Of a stretch of DNA of 64,000 bases, positions 11,094 through 20,369 are shown piece after piece (positions within the stretch are counted from its first letter, which is position 1; each line of letters starts with the position of its first letter). The notes beneath the pieces were generated by a model. It was not told the DNA's origin. It did not search any database and saw only the letters and a program-made list of their open reading frames with translations. The translations under genes were made by a program, and so were the position numbers. Origin of the DNA: an uncultured Bryobacteraceae bacterium (GTDB lineage Bacteria > Acidobacteriota > Terriglobia > Bryobacterales > Bryobacteraceae); the NCBI GenBank assembly GCA_938003835.1, contig CALKXJ010000006.1, positions 62,001 to 126,000 on the forward strand. Direction: 5' to 3'.

Positions 11094-12515
11094 ATGCCTT
11101 TTAGCCGCCGCCAGTTTCTCAAAACGGCTCTTGCTGCGCCGGCCATCGTGGGCTGTTCGCGCCAGGCGGCCCGCGAGGTGCGCATCGAGGAAATCCGGAG
11201 CGAATATGAGGATTTCCTCTACCGGACGCCCATCAAGTTCGCCGGCACGGCGGTCGACCGCGTGACGCTGCTCAACGTCCATTGCGTCGTGCGCAACCGC
11301 CGCGGGCGGACCGCGAAAGGATTCGGCTCGATGCCGCTCGGCAACATCTGGGCCTATCCGGCGCCGCAGATGGGCTATGAGGGTACGCTCCGAGCCATGA
11401 AGCTCCTGGCCGGGCGCATCGAGCAGATCACCCGGGACTGGCGCGAATACGGCCACCCGGTGGACATCAACGTCGCGCTCGAGCCGGCCTATCTGGCCGC
11501 GGCTGCCGAGATCTCGGCCGGCGAGCGGTTGCCCGTGCCGATTCCGAAGCTGGCCGTGCTGGTCGTGGCCAGCCCGTTCGATGCCGCCGTGCACGACGCC
11601 TACGGCAAGCTCCACGGCGTCAGCTCCTACCATACCTATGGTCCGGAGTTCATGCGGTACGATTTGGCCCATTACCTGAACCAGGAATTCCGCGGCGAGT
11701 ATCTCGAGCAATATGTCACCCGCGAACCCAAGCCCCGGATGCCGCTCTACCACTTAGTCGGGGCGCTCGACCCACTTACCGACGCCGATATCAAACAGCG
11801 GATCAACGACGGCCTGCCGGAAACCCTGCCCGAGTGGATCCGTTACAGCGGCCTGACTCACCTGAAGATCAAGTTGAACGGTGATGACCTGAACTGGGAC
11901 GTCGAGCGCGTCTTGGCAGTGGACCGCATAACCGCCCAGACGCAGGCCGAGCGCGGCATCAAGGAGTGGTATTATTCGGCGGACTTCAACGAGCGTTGCC
12001 CGAACGTCGGCTACCTTATCGAGTTTCTCCGCCGCATCAAGGAGCGGGCGCCCGAGGGATTCGAGCGCATCCAGTACATCGAACAGCCGACCAAGCGCGA
12101 CCTGAGAGCAGACCGGCAAAACGTCATGCACGAGGCGGCAAAGCTCCGTCCCGTGGTCATCGACGAATCGCTCACGGATTTCGAAATGCTGCTGCTCGCG
12201 CGCGAGATGGGATACACCGGCGTGGCGCTGAAGGCCTGCAAAGGCCAGTCGCAGGCCTTGCTCAACGCCGCGGCCGCGCAGAAGTACAAGATGTTCCTCT
12301 GCGTCCAGGATCTGACCTGTCCGGGCGCTTCGCTGATTCACTCGGCCGGGCTGGCCGCGCATGTCCCCGGCGTGGCTGCCATCGAAGCGAACGCCCGCCA
12401 GTACGTGCCGGCGGCAAATAAAGGTTGGGAGGAGCGCTTCCCCGGCGTTTTCGACGTCCGGGACGGCTACGTCAACACGGCGCTGCTCAACAAGCCGGGC
12501 CTCAGCGCGGTCTGA
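11094..12515 (+). CDS. Tat-exported enolase-superfamily (mandelate racemase/muconate lactonizing-like) enzyme
   Basis: A 473-residue protein starting with a twin-arginine signal (SRRQFLK, residues 4-10), a hydrophobic stretch and a Cys in a lipobox-like IVGCSR, so it is probably exported and perhaps lipid-anchored. The barrel carries the enolase-superfamily residues: Lys258-X-Lys260 (LKIKLNG) and metal-ligand candidates in SADFNE, YIEQPT and VIDESL, with ALKACKG after them. It should abstract the alpha-proton of a carboxylate substrate, probably as a sugar-acid dehydratase or epimerase; the substrate is unknown. An extracytoplasmic location is unusual for this superfamily. The ATG 11094 is preferred, the GTG 11091 being the alternative. 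Together with the next three genes it forms a plus-strand cluster. Confidence 0.8.
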   Translation: MPFSRRQFLKTALAAPAIVGCSRQAAREVRIEEIRSEYEDFLYRTPIKFAGTAVDRVTLLNVHCVVRNRRGRTAKGFGSMPLGNIWAYPAPQMGYEGTLRAMKLLAGRIEQITRDWREYGHPVDINVALEPAYLAAAAEISAGERLPVPIPKLAVLVVASPFDAAVHDAYGKLHGVSSYHTYGPEFMRYDLAHYLNQEFRGEYLEQYVTREPKPRMPLYHLVGALDPLTDADIKQRINDGLPETLPEWIRYSGLTHLKIKLNGDDLNWDVERVLAVDRITAQTQAERGIKEWYYSADFNERCPNVGYLIEFLRRIKERAPEGFERIQYIEQPTKRDLRADRQNVMHEAAKLRPVVIDESLTDFEMLLLAREMGYTGVALKACKGQSQALLNAAAAQKYKMFLCVQDLTCPGASLIHSAGLAAHVPGVAAIEANARQYVPAANKGWEERFPGVFDVRDGYVNTALLNKPGLSAV

Positions 12516-12562
12516 TGCGCCCGGGACGCGTCATGGAGCGGATCCGCATGGGACATTGCTTG

Positions 12563-13486
12563 ATGAACCGGCGGGGTTTCCTCAGAACCGCTGCGGCGCT
12601 GGGCGTTGCGGCGCCCGCCTCCTCCGGCCGGCCGCTCAGAGTTTCGATTTTCTCCAAGCACCTGCAATTCCTGGAGGGCCGCCGCATGGCCCTGGCCGCA
12701 CGCGAGCTCGGCTTCGACGCTGTGGATCTGACAGTGCGTCCCGGCGGTCACGTCGGGCCCGAGCGCGTGGCCGAAGAGCTGCCGCCGCTGGTCCGTCTGA
12801 TCCGCGAGGAAGGGCTCGAGGTGGAGATGGTGACCAGCGGCATCGTCGACGCTGAGACGCCTCACGCCGAAGCCGTCCTGGCCACGCTGGCCGAGCTTGG
12901 CATCCGCCGCTACCGCTGGGGCGGCTTCGACTACGCACCCACGGGTTCCATCCCGGCGCAACTCGAAGCGCTCAGGCCGCGCGTCGAGCGCCTGGCCCGG
13001 CTCAACGCCCGCTACAAAGTCTGCGCGATGTATCACACTCACTCTGGCATCGGACGCGTGGGCGCCTCGATCTGGGATCTTTATCTCTTGCTCAAGGAGT
13101 TCGACCCCGAGCTGGTCAGCGTCAACTACGATACGGCGCACGCCACGGTGGAAGGCGGCTTCGGCGGCTGGATCCACAGCCTGCGCCTGGTGGGCCCAAT
13201 GCTCAAAGGCGTTGCGGTGAAGGACTTTCGCTGGACGCGCGACGAGCGCGGGCGCTGGCGTCCCCAGTGGTGCCCGCTCGGTGAGGGTATGGTCGACTTC
13301 CCGAAGTTTTTCGAGATGCTGGCCGGTCTCAATTTTCAAGGGCCGCTTCAGGTCCATTACGAATATCCGCTCGGCGGTGCCGATACCGGGCAGAGAAGGC
13401 TCACGATGCCGGAATCGGAGGTATTCGCGGCGATGAAGCGCGACCTGGAGCGGTTGCGCGGCTGGCTCCGGCAGGCGGGCCTGTGA
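12563..13486 (+). CDS. Tat-tagged sugar phosphate isomerase/epimerase-like TIM-barrel protein
   Basis: A protein of about 307 residues of the xylose isomerase-like TIM-barrel (AP endonuclease 2) family. It begins with NRRGFLRTAAALG, a Tat-like signal. Metal-ligand-like segments include YHTHSGIGRVG, VNYDTAHA and VHYEYPLGG. Family members isomerise or epimerise sugars or inositols; the substrate here is unknown. I chose ATG 12563 because it places the Arg pair at the right distance from the N-terminus; in-frame ATGs at 12514 and 12532 would lengthen it. It directly follows the enolase-superfamily gene, whose stop at 12513-12515 overlaps the 12514 ATG, and precedes the glycosidase-like gene. Confidence 0.75.
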   Translation: MNRRGFLRTAAALGVAAPASSGRPLRVSIFSKHLQFLEGRRMALAARELGFDAVDLTVRPGGHVGPERVAEELPPLVRLIREEGLEVEMVTSGIVDAETPHAEAVLATLAELGIRRYRWGGFDYAPTGSIPAQLEALRPRVERLARLNARYKVCAMYHTHSGIGRVGASIWDLYLLLKEFDPELVSVNYDTAHATVEGGFGGWIHSLRLVGPMLKGVAVKDFRWTRDERGRWRPQWCPLGEGMVDFPKFFEMLAGLNFQGPLQVHYEYPLGGADTGQRRLTMPESEVFAAMKRDLERLRGWLRQAGL

Positions 13487-13507
13487 GCCGCTCGAGGCGA
13501 GGATTCC

Positions 13508-16351
13508 TTGCTCGAAGCGCTCCGTAGCTACCGGCGGCCGGCCGCCGGGGTACTGGCGGGCCTTGCGGTGGCCGGCTCGCTCGCCGCCGGGCCGCTCGAA
13601 TTCGGCCTGGCCGAGCTCGAGCGCGCCGTCAGCGAGCGGCGCCTGAACCCGCGGCTTTTCCGCATCCGCACGGAGATCTCCACCGGCGATCCGGAGACGT
13701 ACCGGATCTCGGGAACGCTCGTCACCGGCGGCGATCTGCGCGGGTTGATGTACGGCCTGCTCGAGGCGGCCGAGCAGATCCGCGCGCGCGGGTATCTGGT
13801 GGCGACAGCCGGCAAGCCCGCTACACCGATCCGCGGCATCCGCCGCTTCCTCCACAACCGCGACCTCGAACAGGACTGGTATTACTCCCGGGACTACTGG
13901 ACCGCGTATCTGCGCATGCTCGCCCGGAATCGGTTCAACCGCCTCAACCTGGTCTTCGCTCACCAGACCGACTATCTTGCTCCGCCTTACCCGTACTGGG
14001 TGAAACTGGAGGACTTTCCCGAAGTCCGCGTGCCGGGCCTGACGGAGGATGAGCGGCGCCGAAACCTCGAGACCCTGTGTTTCGTCGCCCAGACGGCTGC
14101 CGATCACGGCATCGACTTCACGCTGGGCATCTGGCAGCACGACGTCCAGCGGGACCGCGGCCAGACGGCATCCGTAGAGGGCCTGACCCCCGACAACATC
14201 GGCCCTTACAGCTACGCCGCCCTGAGGCAGGTACTGGCGGCCTGCCCGGCGATCCGCGCCGTCCAGGTGCGTACCAACAGCGAATCCGGCATCCCTCCCG
14301 AGCGCCAGGTCGCCTTCTTCCGCGATTCGGTGTTTCGCGCCGTGCGGGATGCCGGGCGCCGCGTGACACTCGAGCTTCGCGGGTGGCTGATTGAGGAGGG
14401 GATGCTTGAGTCCGCGCTGAGCGCCGGCGTGCCCCTGCGCCTCTCCTCGAAGTTCTGGGCCGAGCACATGGGCCGGCCCTACCAGCCCGCCGAGACCTTC
14501 CCCAATTACAGCTTTCTCGACTTCCTGCGCCGGCCGCGGCCCTACGAGTTCTTCTGGGAGATCTGGGCGCTTGGCTCGAACCGCCTCTTGCTGTGGGGCG
14601 ATCCCGAGCATGTGCGGCGCACCGTGCCGATGCTCGTGCTTTCGGACACGCAGGGCTTCGAGATCGACGAGCCGCTGGCGCAGAAGGGCTTCGGAAACCG
14701 GCCGGGCAAATGGGGCATTTTCACGCCCGCGCACCAGGACCGCGTCTTCTGGAAATACGAGTTCGAGCGGTACTGGCTCTTCTACCTGCTGTGGGGGCGG
14801 TTGAGCTATGACCCCAAGACGCCGGAGCGCGTCTGGCGCGGCGAGCTCGAGCGGCGCTTCGGGGTAGCCGCCCCGGATGTGCTCGAGGCTTATGCCCAGG
14901 CGAGCCGCGTGCTGCCCGAGCTTTCGGCAGCTCACATGCCCGATCCCAACATGTACGTCTGGCCGGAGATCAACCCCGGTGGGCTGATCGACGTGTACAA
15001 AGACGTGTTGCCGGGGGACTGGCGCTTCGTGGCTTCGCCCGCTGAGGCGGTCCGGAACCGGCTGAAAGGCGTGCCCGGCGCCAAACAGACGCCCCGGGAG
15101 ACCGCCGCGCGCCTGGAGGGGCTCGCGCAGGCCATCGAGACGGCGGTGTCGCGCGCGCGCTCCCGGCTCGGCGAAGTTCACCGCGAATGGCGCGGAACGG
15201 AGCCTGACTTCGAGGTGCTGGCCGCCCTGGCCCGCTACCACGCGCACAAGCAGCGGGCCGCCGAAGCGCTCGCCGCCTTTTATGAGACGAGCGATCCGGC
15301 GGCGCTCGATGAGGCACGCGCCGAATTGAACGGCGCCTTCGGTGTGTGGGAACGGCTTGTCCGGCTCACCGACGGGCTGTATCCCGATGAGATGGCCTTC
15401 GGTCCCGCCGATACCGGCCACTGGAAAGACAAGCTGCCCTATGTGCGGCACGATCTGGCGGCACTTGACGAGCGCGAGAGCGTTTGGAAGCGCTTCGGCG
15501 ATTTCGTCGCCGGATTCGATTTCGGAGCGGAGCTTGAGGTGCGCCGCGGCCCGGCCTATCGCACTCTGCCATCGCTTGTTTCCAACACGGTGGAGCCACG
15601 CTTCCGTCCCGTCGGCCCGAAGACGGAGTATGACGAGGCGCGCGGCTACGGCTGGGTGACCCCGGGCGCGCGCGCCGCAGTTCCCCTGGAGGAGTTTCCT
15701 CTCGAAGTTCTGCGTGCGACCGCAAGGAACCCCACCCGGCTGCCTGCCGGCCTGCTTTTCGGGGATTGGATCCGGGGCCTGGGCCCTCACGTGTTTCGGA
15801 TCCGGCTGCCGGCAGGGGGCTCCGGTGAAGAGTCCGATTACACCGTGCTGCTGCTGTTGCCGGACGGCCGGGAGATCACCCGCCGCCTGCGAGCCTCGCA
15901 CGGAATTCTGGACGTCGTTTTTCCGGAGGACAGTTGGGCGGTGGCCGGCCTGGTTGTCAAGGGATCGGCCCCCAGGTCCGCGCCTGCTCCGAGGCGCGCT
16001 TTTCCCAAGGGTCCCCGGCCCCCGGTCTCCCATCTCGTGCCGCGCTTTGCGCAGGCGGGCCGGCCGCTCTCGCTGCGGCTGTCTGTCGGCGCCCCGGGGC
16101 GCGTCGCCTCCGTCCGCCTGCACTACCGGCCGCTCAACCAGCTCGAGAAGTTCCGCACCGTGGAGGCGCCGGCAACCGGGGCTGTCTTCACGATCGCGGG
16201 CGAGGAGCTCGACGGGCGCTTCGATCTCCAGTATTATTTCGAGCTCCTGGCGCCCGACGGGGTGGGCTGGTTCTACCCGGACCCGGCCGAGGCGACGCCC
16301 TATCTCGTCGTCGAAGTGCGCGGTTCGAGCGATGGCGCTCCCAAGCGATAG
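13508..16351 (+). CDS. large secreted glycoside hydrolase-like protein
   Basis: A 947-residue protein with a possible signal (hydrophobic stretch about 14-28 ending in SLAAG). A GH20b/GH67-type N-terminal alpha/beta domain (GGDLRGLMYGLLEAAEQI style, about 75-97) precedes a probable TIM barrel starting near PIRGIRRFLHNRDLEQDWYY. The C-terminal third has beta-rich segments and lacks an obvious carbohydrate-binding module. Similar folds occur in alpha-glucuronidases, but the GH67 catalytic residues could not be confirmed by eye, so the substrate stays open. The TTG start at 13508 has GAGG upstream and lies 21 bp after the isomerase-like gene. The 3' end overlaps the next gene by 20 bp. Polysaccharide or glycoconjugate degradation is inferred. 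Confidence 0.6.
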   Translation: MLEALRSYRRPAAGVLAGLAVAGSLAAGPLEFGLAELERAVSERRLNPRLFRIRTEISTGDPETYRISGTLVTGGDLRGLMYGLLEAAEQIRARGYLVATAGKPATPIRGIRRFLHNRDLEQDWYYSRDYWTAYLRMLARNRFNRLNLVFAHQTDYLAPPYPYWVKLEDFPEVRVPGLTEDERRRNLETLCFVAQTAADHGIDFTLGIWQHDVQRDRGQTASVEGLTPDNIGPYSYAALRQVLAACPAIRAVQVRTNSESGIPPERQVAFFRDSVFRAVRDAGRRVTLELRGWLIEEGMLESALSAGVPLRLSSKFWAEHMGRPYQPAETFPNYSFLDFLRRPRPYEFFWEIWALGSNRLLLWGDPEHVRRTVPMLVLSDTQGFEIDEPLAQKGFGNRPGKWGIFTPAHQDRVFWKYEFERYWLFYLLWGRLSYDPKTPERVWRGELERRFGVAAPDVLEAYAQASRVLPELSAAHMPDPNMYVWPEINPGGLIDVYKDVLPGDWRFVASPAEAVRNRLKGVPGAKQTPRETAARLEGLAQAIETAVSRARSRLGEVHREWRGTEPDFEVLAALARYHAHKQRAAEALAAFYETSDPAALDEARAELNGAFGVWERLVRLTDGLYPDEMAFGPADTGHWKDKLPYVRHDLAALDERESVWKRFGDFVAGFDFGAELEVRRGPAYRTLPSLVSNTVEPRFRPVGPKTEYDEARGYGWVTPGARAAVPLEEFPLEVLRATARNPTRLPAGLLFGDWIRGLGPHVFRIRLPAGGSGEESDYTVLLLLPDGREITRRLRASHGILDVVFPEDSWAVAGLVVKGSAPRSAPAPRRAFPKGPRPPVSHLVPRFAQAGRPLSLRLSVGAPGRVASVRLHYRPLNQLEKFRTVEAPATGAVFTIAGEELDGRFDLQYYFELLAPDGVGWFYPDPAEATPYLVVEVRGSSDGAPKR

Positions 16352-17966
16352 AGCCCGGTTTGCCCTCGCCGCTGGTGCGCTGCTGGCGATGATGGCGGCG
16401 GCGATGCTCAGCGCCGCACTCGAGGAAAACGACGCTTACGATGAGGCCGGACATCTTGTCGCGGGCTACGCGTATCTGGCGATCCAGGACTTCGGCTTCA
16501 ACGCCGAGCATCCGCCGCTCGGCAACATGCTGTCGGCGCTCCCTCTGCTCGCCCTGAGGCCACGGCTGCCCTCGGAGCACCCTGCCTGGCGGATGAGGGC
16601 CGCTCCCATCGCCGGCGCGCTCTTCCTCTACCGGAACCGCATCCGGCCGGATATGTTGCTGACGGCCGGCCGCGCGGTCACGATGCTGTTTGCCCTCCTG
16701 CTCGGCCTCGTGCTGGCGTTGTGGATGCGGCGGCGCTTCTCTGGGGCGGCCGCGCTCTTTGCCCTCTTCCTCTATGCGACCGATCCAAACTTCCTCGCCC
16801 ATGGCCATTACGTCACTACGGATCTGTTCGCCACCTTCTTCATCTTCTGCGCGTGTCTCGGCTGGTGGCGCTACCTCGAGACGCGGCGTGTGCGCGAGCT
16901 TCTGGCGGCTGGGCTGCTGGCCGGACTCGCCCTCGCCGTCAAATTCTCCGCCGTAGTCCTGCTACCCGTCTTCGCCGCTTTGGGCTTGGCGCATAGCCGC
17001 AGGCTGCGCGTGCGCATGGCGGCAAGCCTGGCCGTTGTCGCCGCGCTGTCTGTCGTCGTGATCGGTTCCGCCTATTGGTCCGAGACCTGGCAGGTGCTTC
17101 GAGGAGCGCTTCCGCCATCCCGGCATTCCTTCGTGCTCGGCCTCGGCTACCTGGCTGAGCATAACCGCGAGGGCCGGCCGACCTACCTGCTCGGAGAGGT
17201 GGCCAATCACGGCTGGTGGTCCTACTTTCCCGTGGCGTTCCTGGTGAAAACCCCGGCGGCGGTGGTGATGCTTGCCGCCGTCGCCGTGGCAATCGCGCTC
17301 CGGCGGCGACTGGCCCACTCCAGCCTGCTCATCATCCCCGCCGGCATGTACTTCGCCATGAGCCTCGCCAGCAACCTGAACCTGGGCATACGGCACCTGT
17401 TGCCCGTCTACCCGTTCTTGTTCGCGCTCGCCGGCGCCGCGGTTTTCCACGCGGGCTGGAGCCGGCGCACCCGCCTGGCGGTAGTCGTCTTCGTCATTAC
17501 CCTTCAACTGGCGGAGGTGGGCCGCGCCCACCCGCACCACCTTGCCTTCTTCAACACGCTGGCCGGCGGCAGCGCCAACGGCTGGAAGTATCTTGCGGAT
17601 TCGAACCTCGACTGGGGCCAGGACGTCAAGAAGCTCAAGAAACACCTCGACCGCCTCGGAACGAACGAGGTCTGTTTTGCCTATTTCGGGACGACGGATG
17701 TTGCTTATCACGGCCTCCGGCGGCGCCCGCTGCCCACCAGCCGCCAGGTGGAAGCGAGCGGCCCGCCGGACTGTGTCGCCGCCATCAGCATGAACCTGCT
17801 GCTCGGCCTCTACGTCGAGCCGGGCAGCTACGACTGGTTACGGGGTCTCGAGCCGGACGCCGTCATCGGCCACTCGATCCGCGTCTACGATTTTCGGAAG
17901 AGCGGGGCGCAGCGCGCTCAAAAGCCCAGCCGGATGCCCGCCGTGGCCCAGATGCCGGGGGTATAG
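16332..17966 (+). CDS. PMT-type (GT39) membrane glycosyltransferase
   Basis: A 544-residue polytopic membrane protein. The first extracytoplasmic loop carries an acidic motif (ENDAYDEAGHLVAGYAY, about 31-47) followed by NAEHPPLGNMLSALP, resembling the DE and HPPL motifs of GT-C enzymes. Repeated hydrophobic helices follow and a soluble C-terminal region begins near DSNLDWGQDVKKLKK. It probably uses a polyprenyl-phosphate sugar donor; the acceptor is unknown. The ATG at 16332 lies inside the end of the preceding gene. The last 16 codons overlap the 3' end of the convergent TonB receptor gene by 49 bp. Confidence 0.75.
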   Translation: MALPSDRARFALAAGALLAMMAAAMLSAALEENDAYDEAGHLVAGYAYLAIQDFGFNAEHPPLGNMLSALPLLALRPRLPSEHPAWRMRAAPIAGALFLYRNRIRPDMLLTAGRAVTMLFALLLGLVLALWMRRRFSGAAALFALFLYATDPNFLAHGHYVTTDLFATFFIFCACLGWWRYLETRRVRELLAAGLLAGLALAVKFSAVVLLPVFAALGLAHSRRLRVRMAASLAVVAALSVVVIGSAYWSETWQVLRGALPPSRHSFVLGLGYLAEHNREGRPTYLLGEVANHGWWSYFPVAFLVKTPAAVVMLAAVAVAIALRRRLAHSSLLIIPAGMYFAMSLASNLNLGIRHLLPVYPFLFALAGAAVFHAGWSRRTRLAVVVFVITLQLAEVGRAHPHHLAFFNTLAGGSANGWKYLADSNLDWGQDVKKLKKHLDRLGTNEVCFAYFGTTDVAYHGLRRRPLPTSRQVEASGPPDCVAAISMNLLLGLYVEPGSYDWLRGLEPDAVIGHSIRVYDFRKSGAQRAQKPSRMPAVAQMPGV

Positions 17967-20335
17967 AATCCCGCCTCGTAGAATTCGCGGTCGAAGAGGT
18001 TCTCGATGCGCGTGAACAGGCGCAGGCTCCGCGCCTCGGCGAGGGGCTTTTCGTAGCTCAAGACCAGGTCAGCTCGCTTGGGCCCCGGGAATCGATACGC
18101 CCGGCTGCCGGCGGCGGTGAACATCGGGAAGTAGTAGTTGCCGGCCGTGAAGAGATCGAATGTTGCGTCGAAGCGCCGCCAGATGCGCCGCGTCGCCATC
18201 AGCGTGAACATGTGTTCAGGGATATTGAACGCGCGGAGCGTGCCGTCGGTGGTGCTCGAGACCCGGTTCAACGTGCGCGTGTAAGTGTAAGAACCATGGA
18301 TGCGGGTCCCGGCGGCGGGCGTGGCCTCGAAGCTCGCCTCCAGTCCGCGCGCCAGGCCCCCGCCCGAGTTGCGGTAGCCGCCGAAGCGCCCGTAGGGATC
18401 GGTGGCCGGATTGATGGCGCCGCTGAAGTCGAAGACGATCACCTCCTGCAAGCGCGTGTAGAAATACGTGGCGCTGAGCCGCAGCCGGTTCGCCAGCAGG
18501 AACTGATCCAGGCCGCCGTCGAAGGCGATGGAGCGTTCCGGATTGAGGCGCGGATCGCCATACGGGCTGAAGAAGCCGAAGAAGAAGGAAGCGCCGAGCC
18601 GTTCATAAAGCGACGGTGCGCGGTAACCGTTACCGGCATGGGCACGCAATTTCGTGCCGGTGCGCGGAACCAGGTAGGCGACGGCGACATCGCCCGTATA
18701 GGCGTTCGGTGGCGGACTCAGGCGCAGACCGGCATAGGCCGGCGGGCCCCCTTCGAACTGAGGTTGGCGGACCCGGAACGTCTGCCAGCGCCCGGATACG
18801 GAGACGAGCAGGCGTTCGGAGAGTCCCCGCAGCTGGTTCTGCACAAATAGGGCGTGGGAGCGCTGGGAGGCCCGGGTGAGCGCTCGGCTGCGCTGGGCCG
18901 GATCCGGATTCTCGTCCGCGGCCAGCGTATCGTAGCGCTCCCGCTCGAACTCCCAGCCCGCCGAAAGGCGGTTGTGCGCGCCGGCATGCACGTCGGCCCT
19001 CGCTTCGACCGTGTCGATCCGCCCGTCGTAGCGATATTCATTGTTGAACGTCGGCTCGAAATAGCGTCCCGCCGGGCCGTCGCGGCTGGTGCGGCGCGTG
19101 GCCAGCCCGTGGTAGGCGGCGCGCAAGGAGGCGCGCCCGCCGAGCTGTTGCGTGAAAGAGGCCAGGCCGGAGTAGAAGCCCGAAGCGCGCCGCGCGTCCG
19201 GGTCATTGGCGGAGGGGACAAAGGTGGCGCTGCCATAGTTGACGGGCAGCCCCGCCTCCCACCGCTTCACCTGCTCGCGCGCAAGGGCGATTGCTGGGAT
19301 TACGCCCGTGGCGGGCAGATTCACCGGCGCGGCAAACGGGCTGTCATTGAGCTGGAGAAAGGCGTCATTGCCCAGGAAACGGCCACTCAGGCGCGAGGTG
19401 TTGCTCAGGCGGAGTTGAGCGAAGCCGTGGCCGGAGCTGTTTCGTGTCCGGTCGTCACTGTCGACGCCGCGGAGCACGTTGAGATGTGTTCCGCCCCCGC
19501 TGAACAGCAGGCGCTCCCCGGCGGCGCTGCCGCCGAATCGGGCGGAGCCGCGCATTAGGCCCAGCCCGCCGCCCTCGGCCTCGACTTCGCCCCGAAGCGG
19601 ACCCCCGCCCGGATCGGTGACGAGGTTCACCACGCCGGCGACGGCATGCGTGCCGTAAAGCGATGAGCCGGACCCCCGCAGCACTTCGACGCGGTCGGCA
19701 TTCACCAGCAGCATCTCGGCGAGGAAGCCGCCGCCCTCCCCCTGGGGCGCCGCCGCATCGCGGAAGCGAAAACCGTCGATCAATACCGCCGTGTCAAACG
19801 ACCGCATGCCCCGGATGTGAACCGAGGTCAGCGCGCCCGGCCCGCCGTTCTGCATCACGCGCAGGCCGGCCGTCAGGCGCAGGGCCTCGACCAGGGAATA
19901 CTCCGCCCGGCGCTCGATCTCGCTCCGGTCGACGAGATCGAAGGCCTTCTGCACCTCCGCGGTCGATTGCGCCGAGGCCGCGGCGGTCACCGAGACACGA
20001 GCGGTGAGCTGAGCCAGCTTCAGCCGGAGTTCGATATCGAGGCGTCCGTCGCTGAGGTTGACCTCCTGCGGTTCCGAACCCGAAAAGCCGGGAGCCTCGG
20101 CTTCGACGAGATAGCCGCCTGCGGCCAGCCCCGAGACGCAGAATTCGCCCGAGGGGCTCGTGGCGCTCCTGCTGGCCACTGGCGTACCGCGGGCCTCGAT
20201 CCGGACGGAGGCGCCCGGGACGGCGGCGCCTGAAGGGTCGAGCACCCGGCCGCAGATTTGGGCCGCCGGCGCCGCTGCCGGCAATACTGTCAGGGAAAAA
20301 ACGATCGCGTGGAAAAATCGGGTCGTGCGGTGCAA
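17918..20335 (-). CDS. btuB: TonB-dependent outer-membrane receptor, BtuB-like, under a cobalamin riboswitch
   Basis: An 805-residue outer-membrane receptor. A signal peptide (about 1-25) is followed by a carboxypeptidase-regulatory-like beta domain (about 26-105), then the plug (TAEVQKAFDLVDRSEI region with VHIRGMRSFDTAVLIDG and RVEVLRGSGSSLYGTHAVAGVVNL), then a beta-barrel ending in GIRLGF with the C-terminal Phe needed for outer-membrane insertion. The TTG start at 20335 has an excellent GGGGAGG six bases before it. An upstream cobalamin riboswitch (20370-20575) makes corrinoid uptake the likely job; the sequence alone does not prove the ligand. The N-terminal regulatory-like domain is absent from E. 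coli BtuB but common in Acidobacteriota and Bacteroidota. Confidence 0.85.
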   Translation of the reverse strand: MHRTTRFFHAIVFSLTVLPAAAPAAQICGRVLDPSGAAVPGASVRIEARGTPVASRSATSPSGEFCVSGLAAGGYLVEAEAPGFSGSEPQEVNLSDGRLDIELRLKLAQLTARVSVTAAASAQSTAEVQKAFDLVDRSEIERRAEYSLVEALRLTAGLRVMQNGGPGALTSVHIRGMRSFDTAVLIDGFRFRDAAAPQGEGGGFLAEMLLVNADRVEVLRGSGSSLYGTHAVAGVVNLVTDPGGGPLRGEVEAEGGGLGLMRGSARFGGSAAGERLLFSGGGTHLNVLRGVDSDDRTRNSSGHGFAQLRLSNTSRLSGRFLGNDAFLQLNDSPFAAPVNLPATGVIPAIALAREQVKRWEAGLPVNYGSATFVPSANDPDARRASGFYSGLASFTQQLGGRASLRAAYHGLATRRTSRDGPAGRYFEPTFNNEYRYDGRIDTVEARADVHAGAHNRLSAGWEFERERYDTLAADENPDPAQRSRALTRASQRSHALFVQNQLRGLSERLLVSVSGRWQTFRVRQPQFEGGPPAYAGLRLSPPPNAYTGDVAVAYLVPRTGTKLRAHAGNGYRAPSLYERLGASFFFGFFSPYGDPRLNPERSIAFDGGLDQFLLANRLRLSATYFYTRLQEVIVFDFSGAINPATDPYGRFGGYRNSGGGLARGLEASFEATPAAGTRIHGSYTYTRTLNRVSSTTDGTLRAFNIPEHMFTLMATRRIWRRFDATFDLFTAGNYYFPMFTAAGSRAYRFPGPKRADLVLSYEKPLAEARSLRLFTRIENLFDREFYEAGFYTPGIWATAGIRLGF

Positions 20336-20369
20336 CTTAACCTCCCCATCGTAGGTTCAAGTTCTCAAG

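Noticed and set aside
12467-16123. A 1218-codon minus-strand reading frame opposite the exported enzyme cluster
   Set aside because: It is antisense to three well-supported genes, has no recognisable domain and a His/Arg/Gln-rich composition, as expected from the reverse of GC-rich codons.
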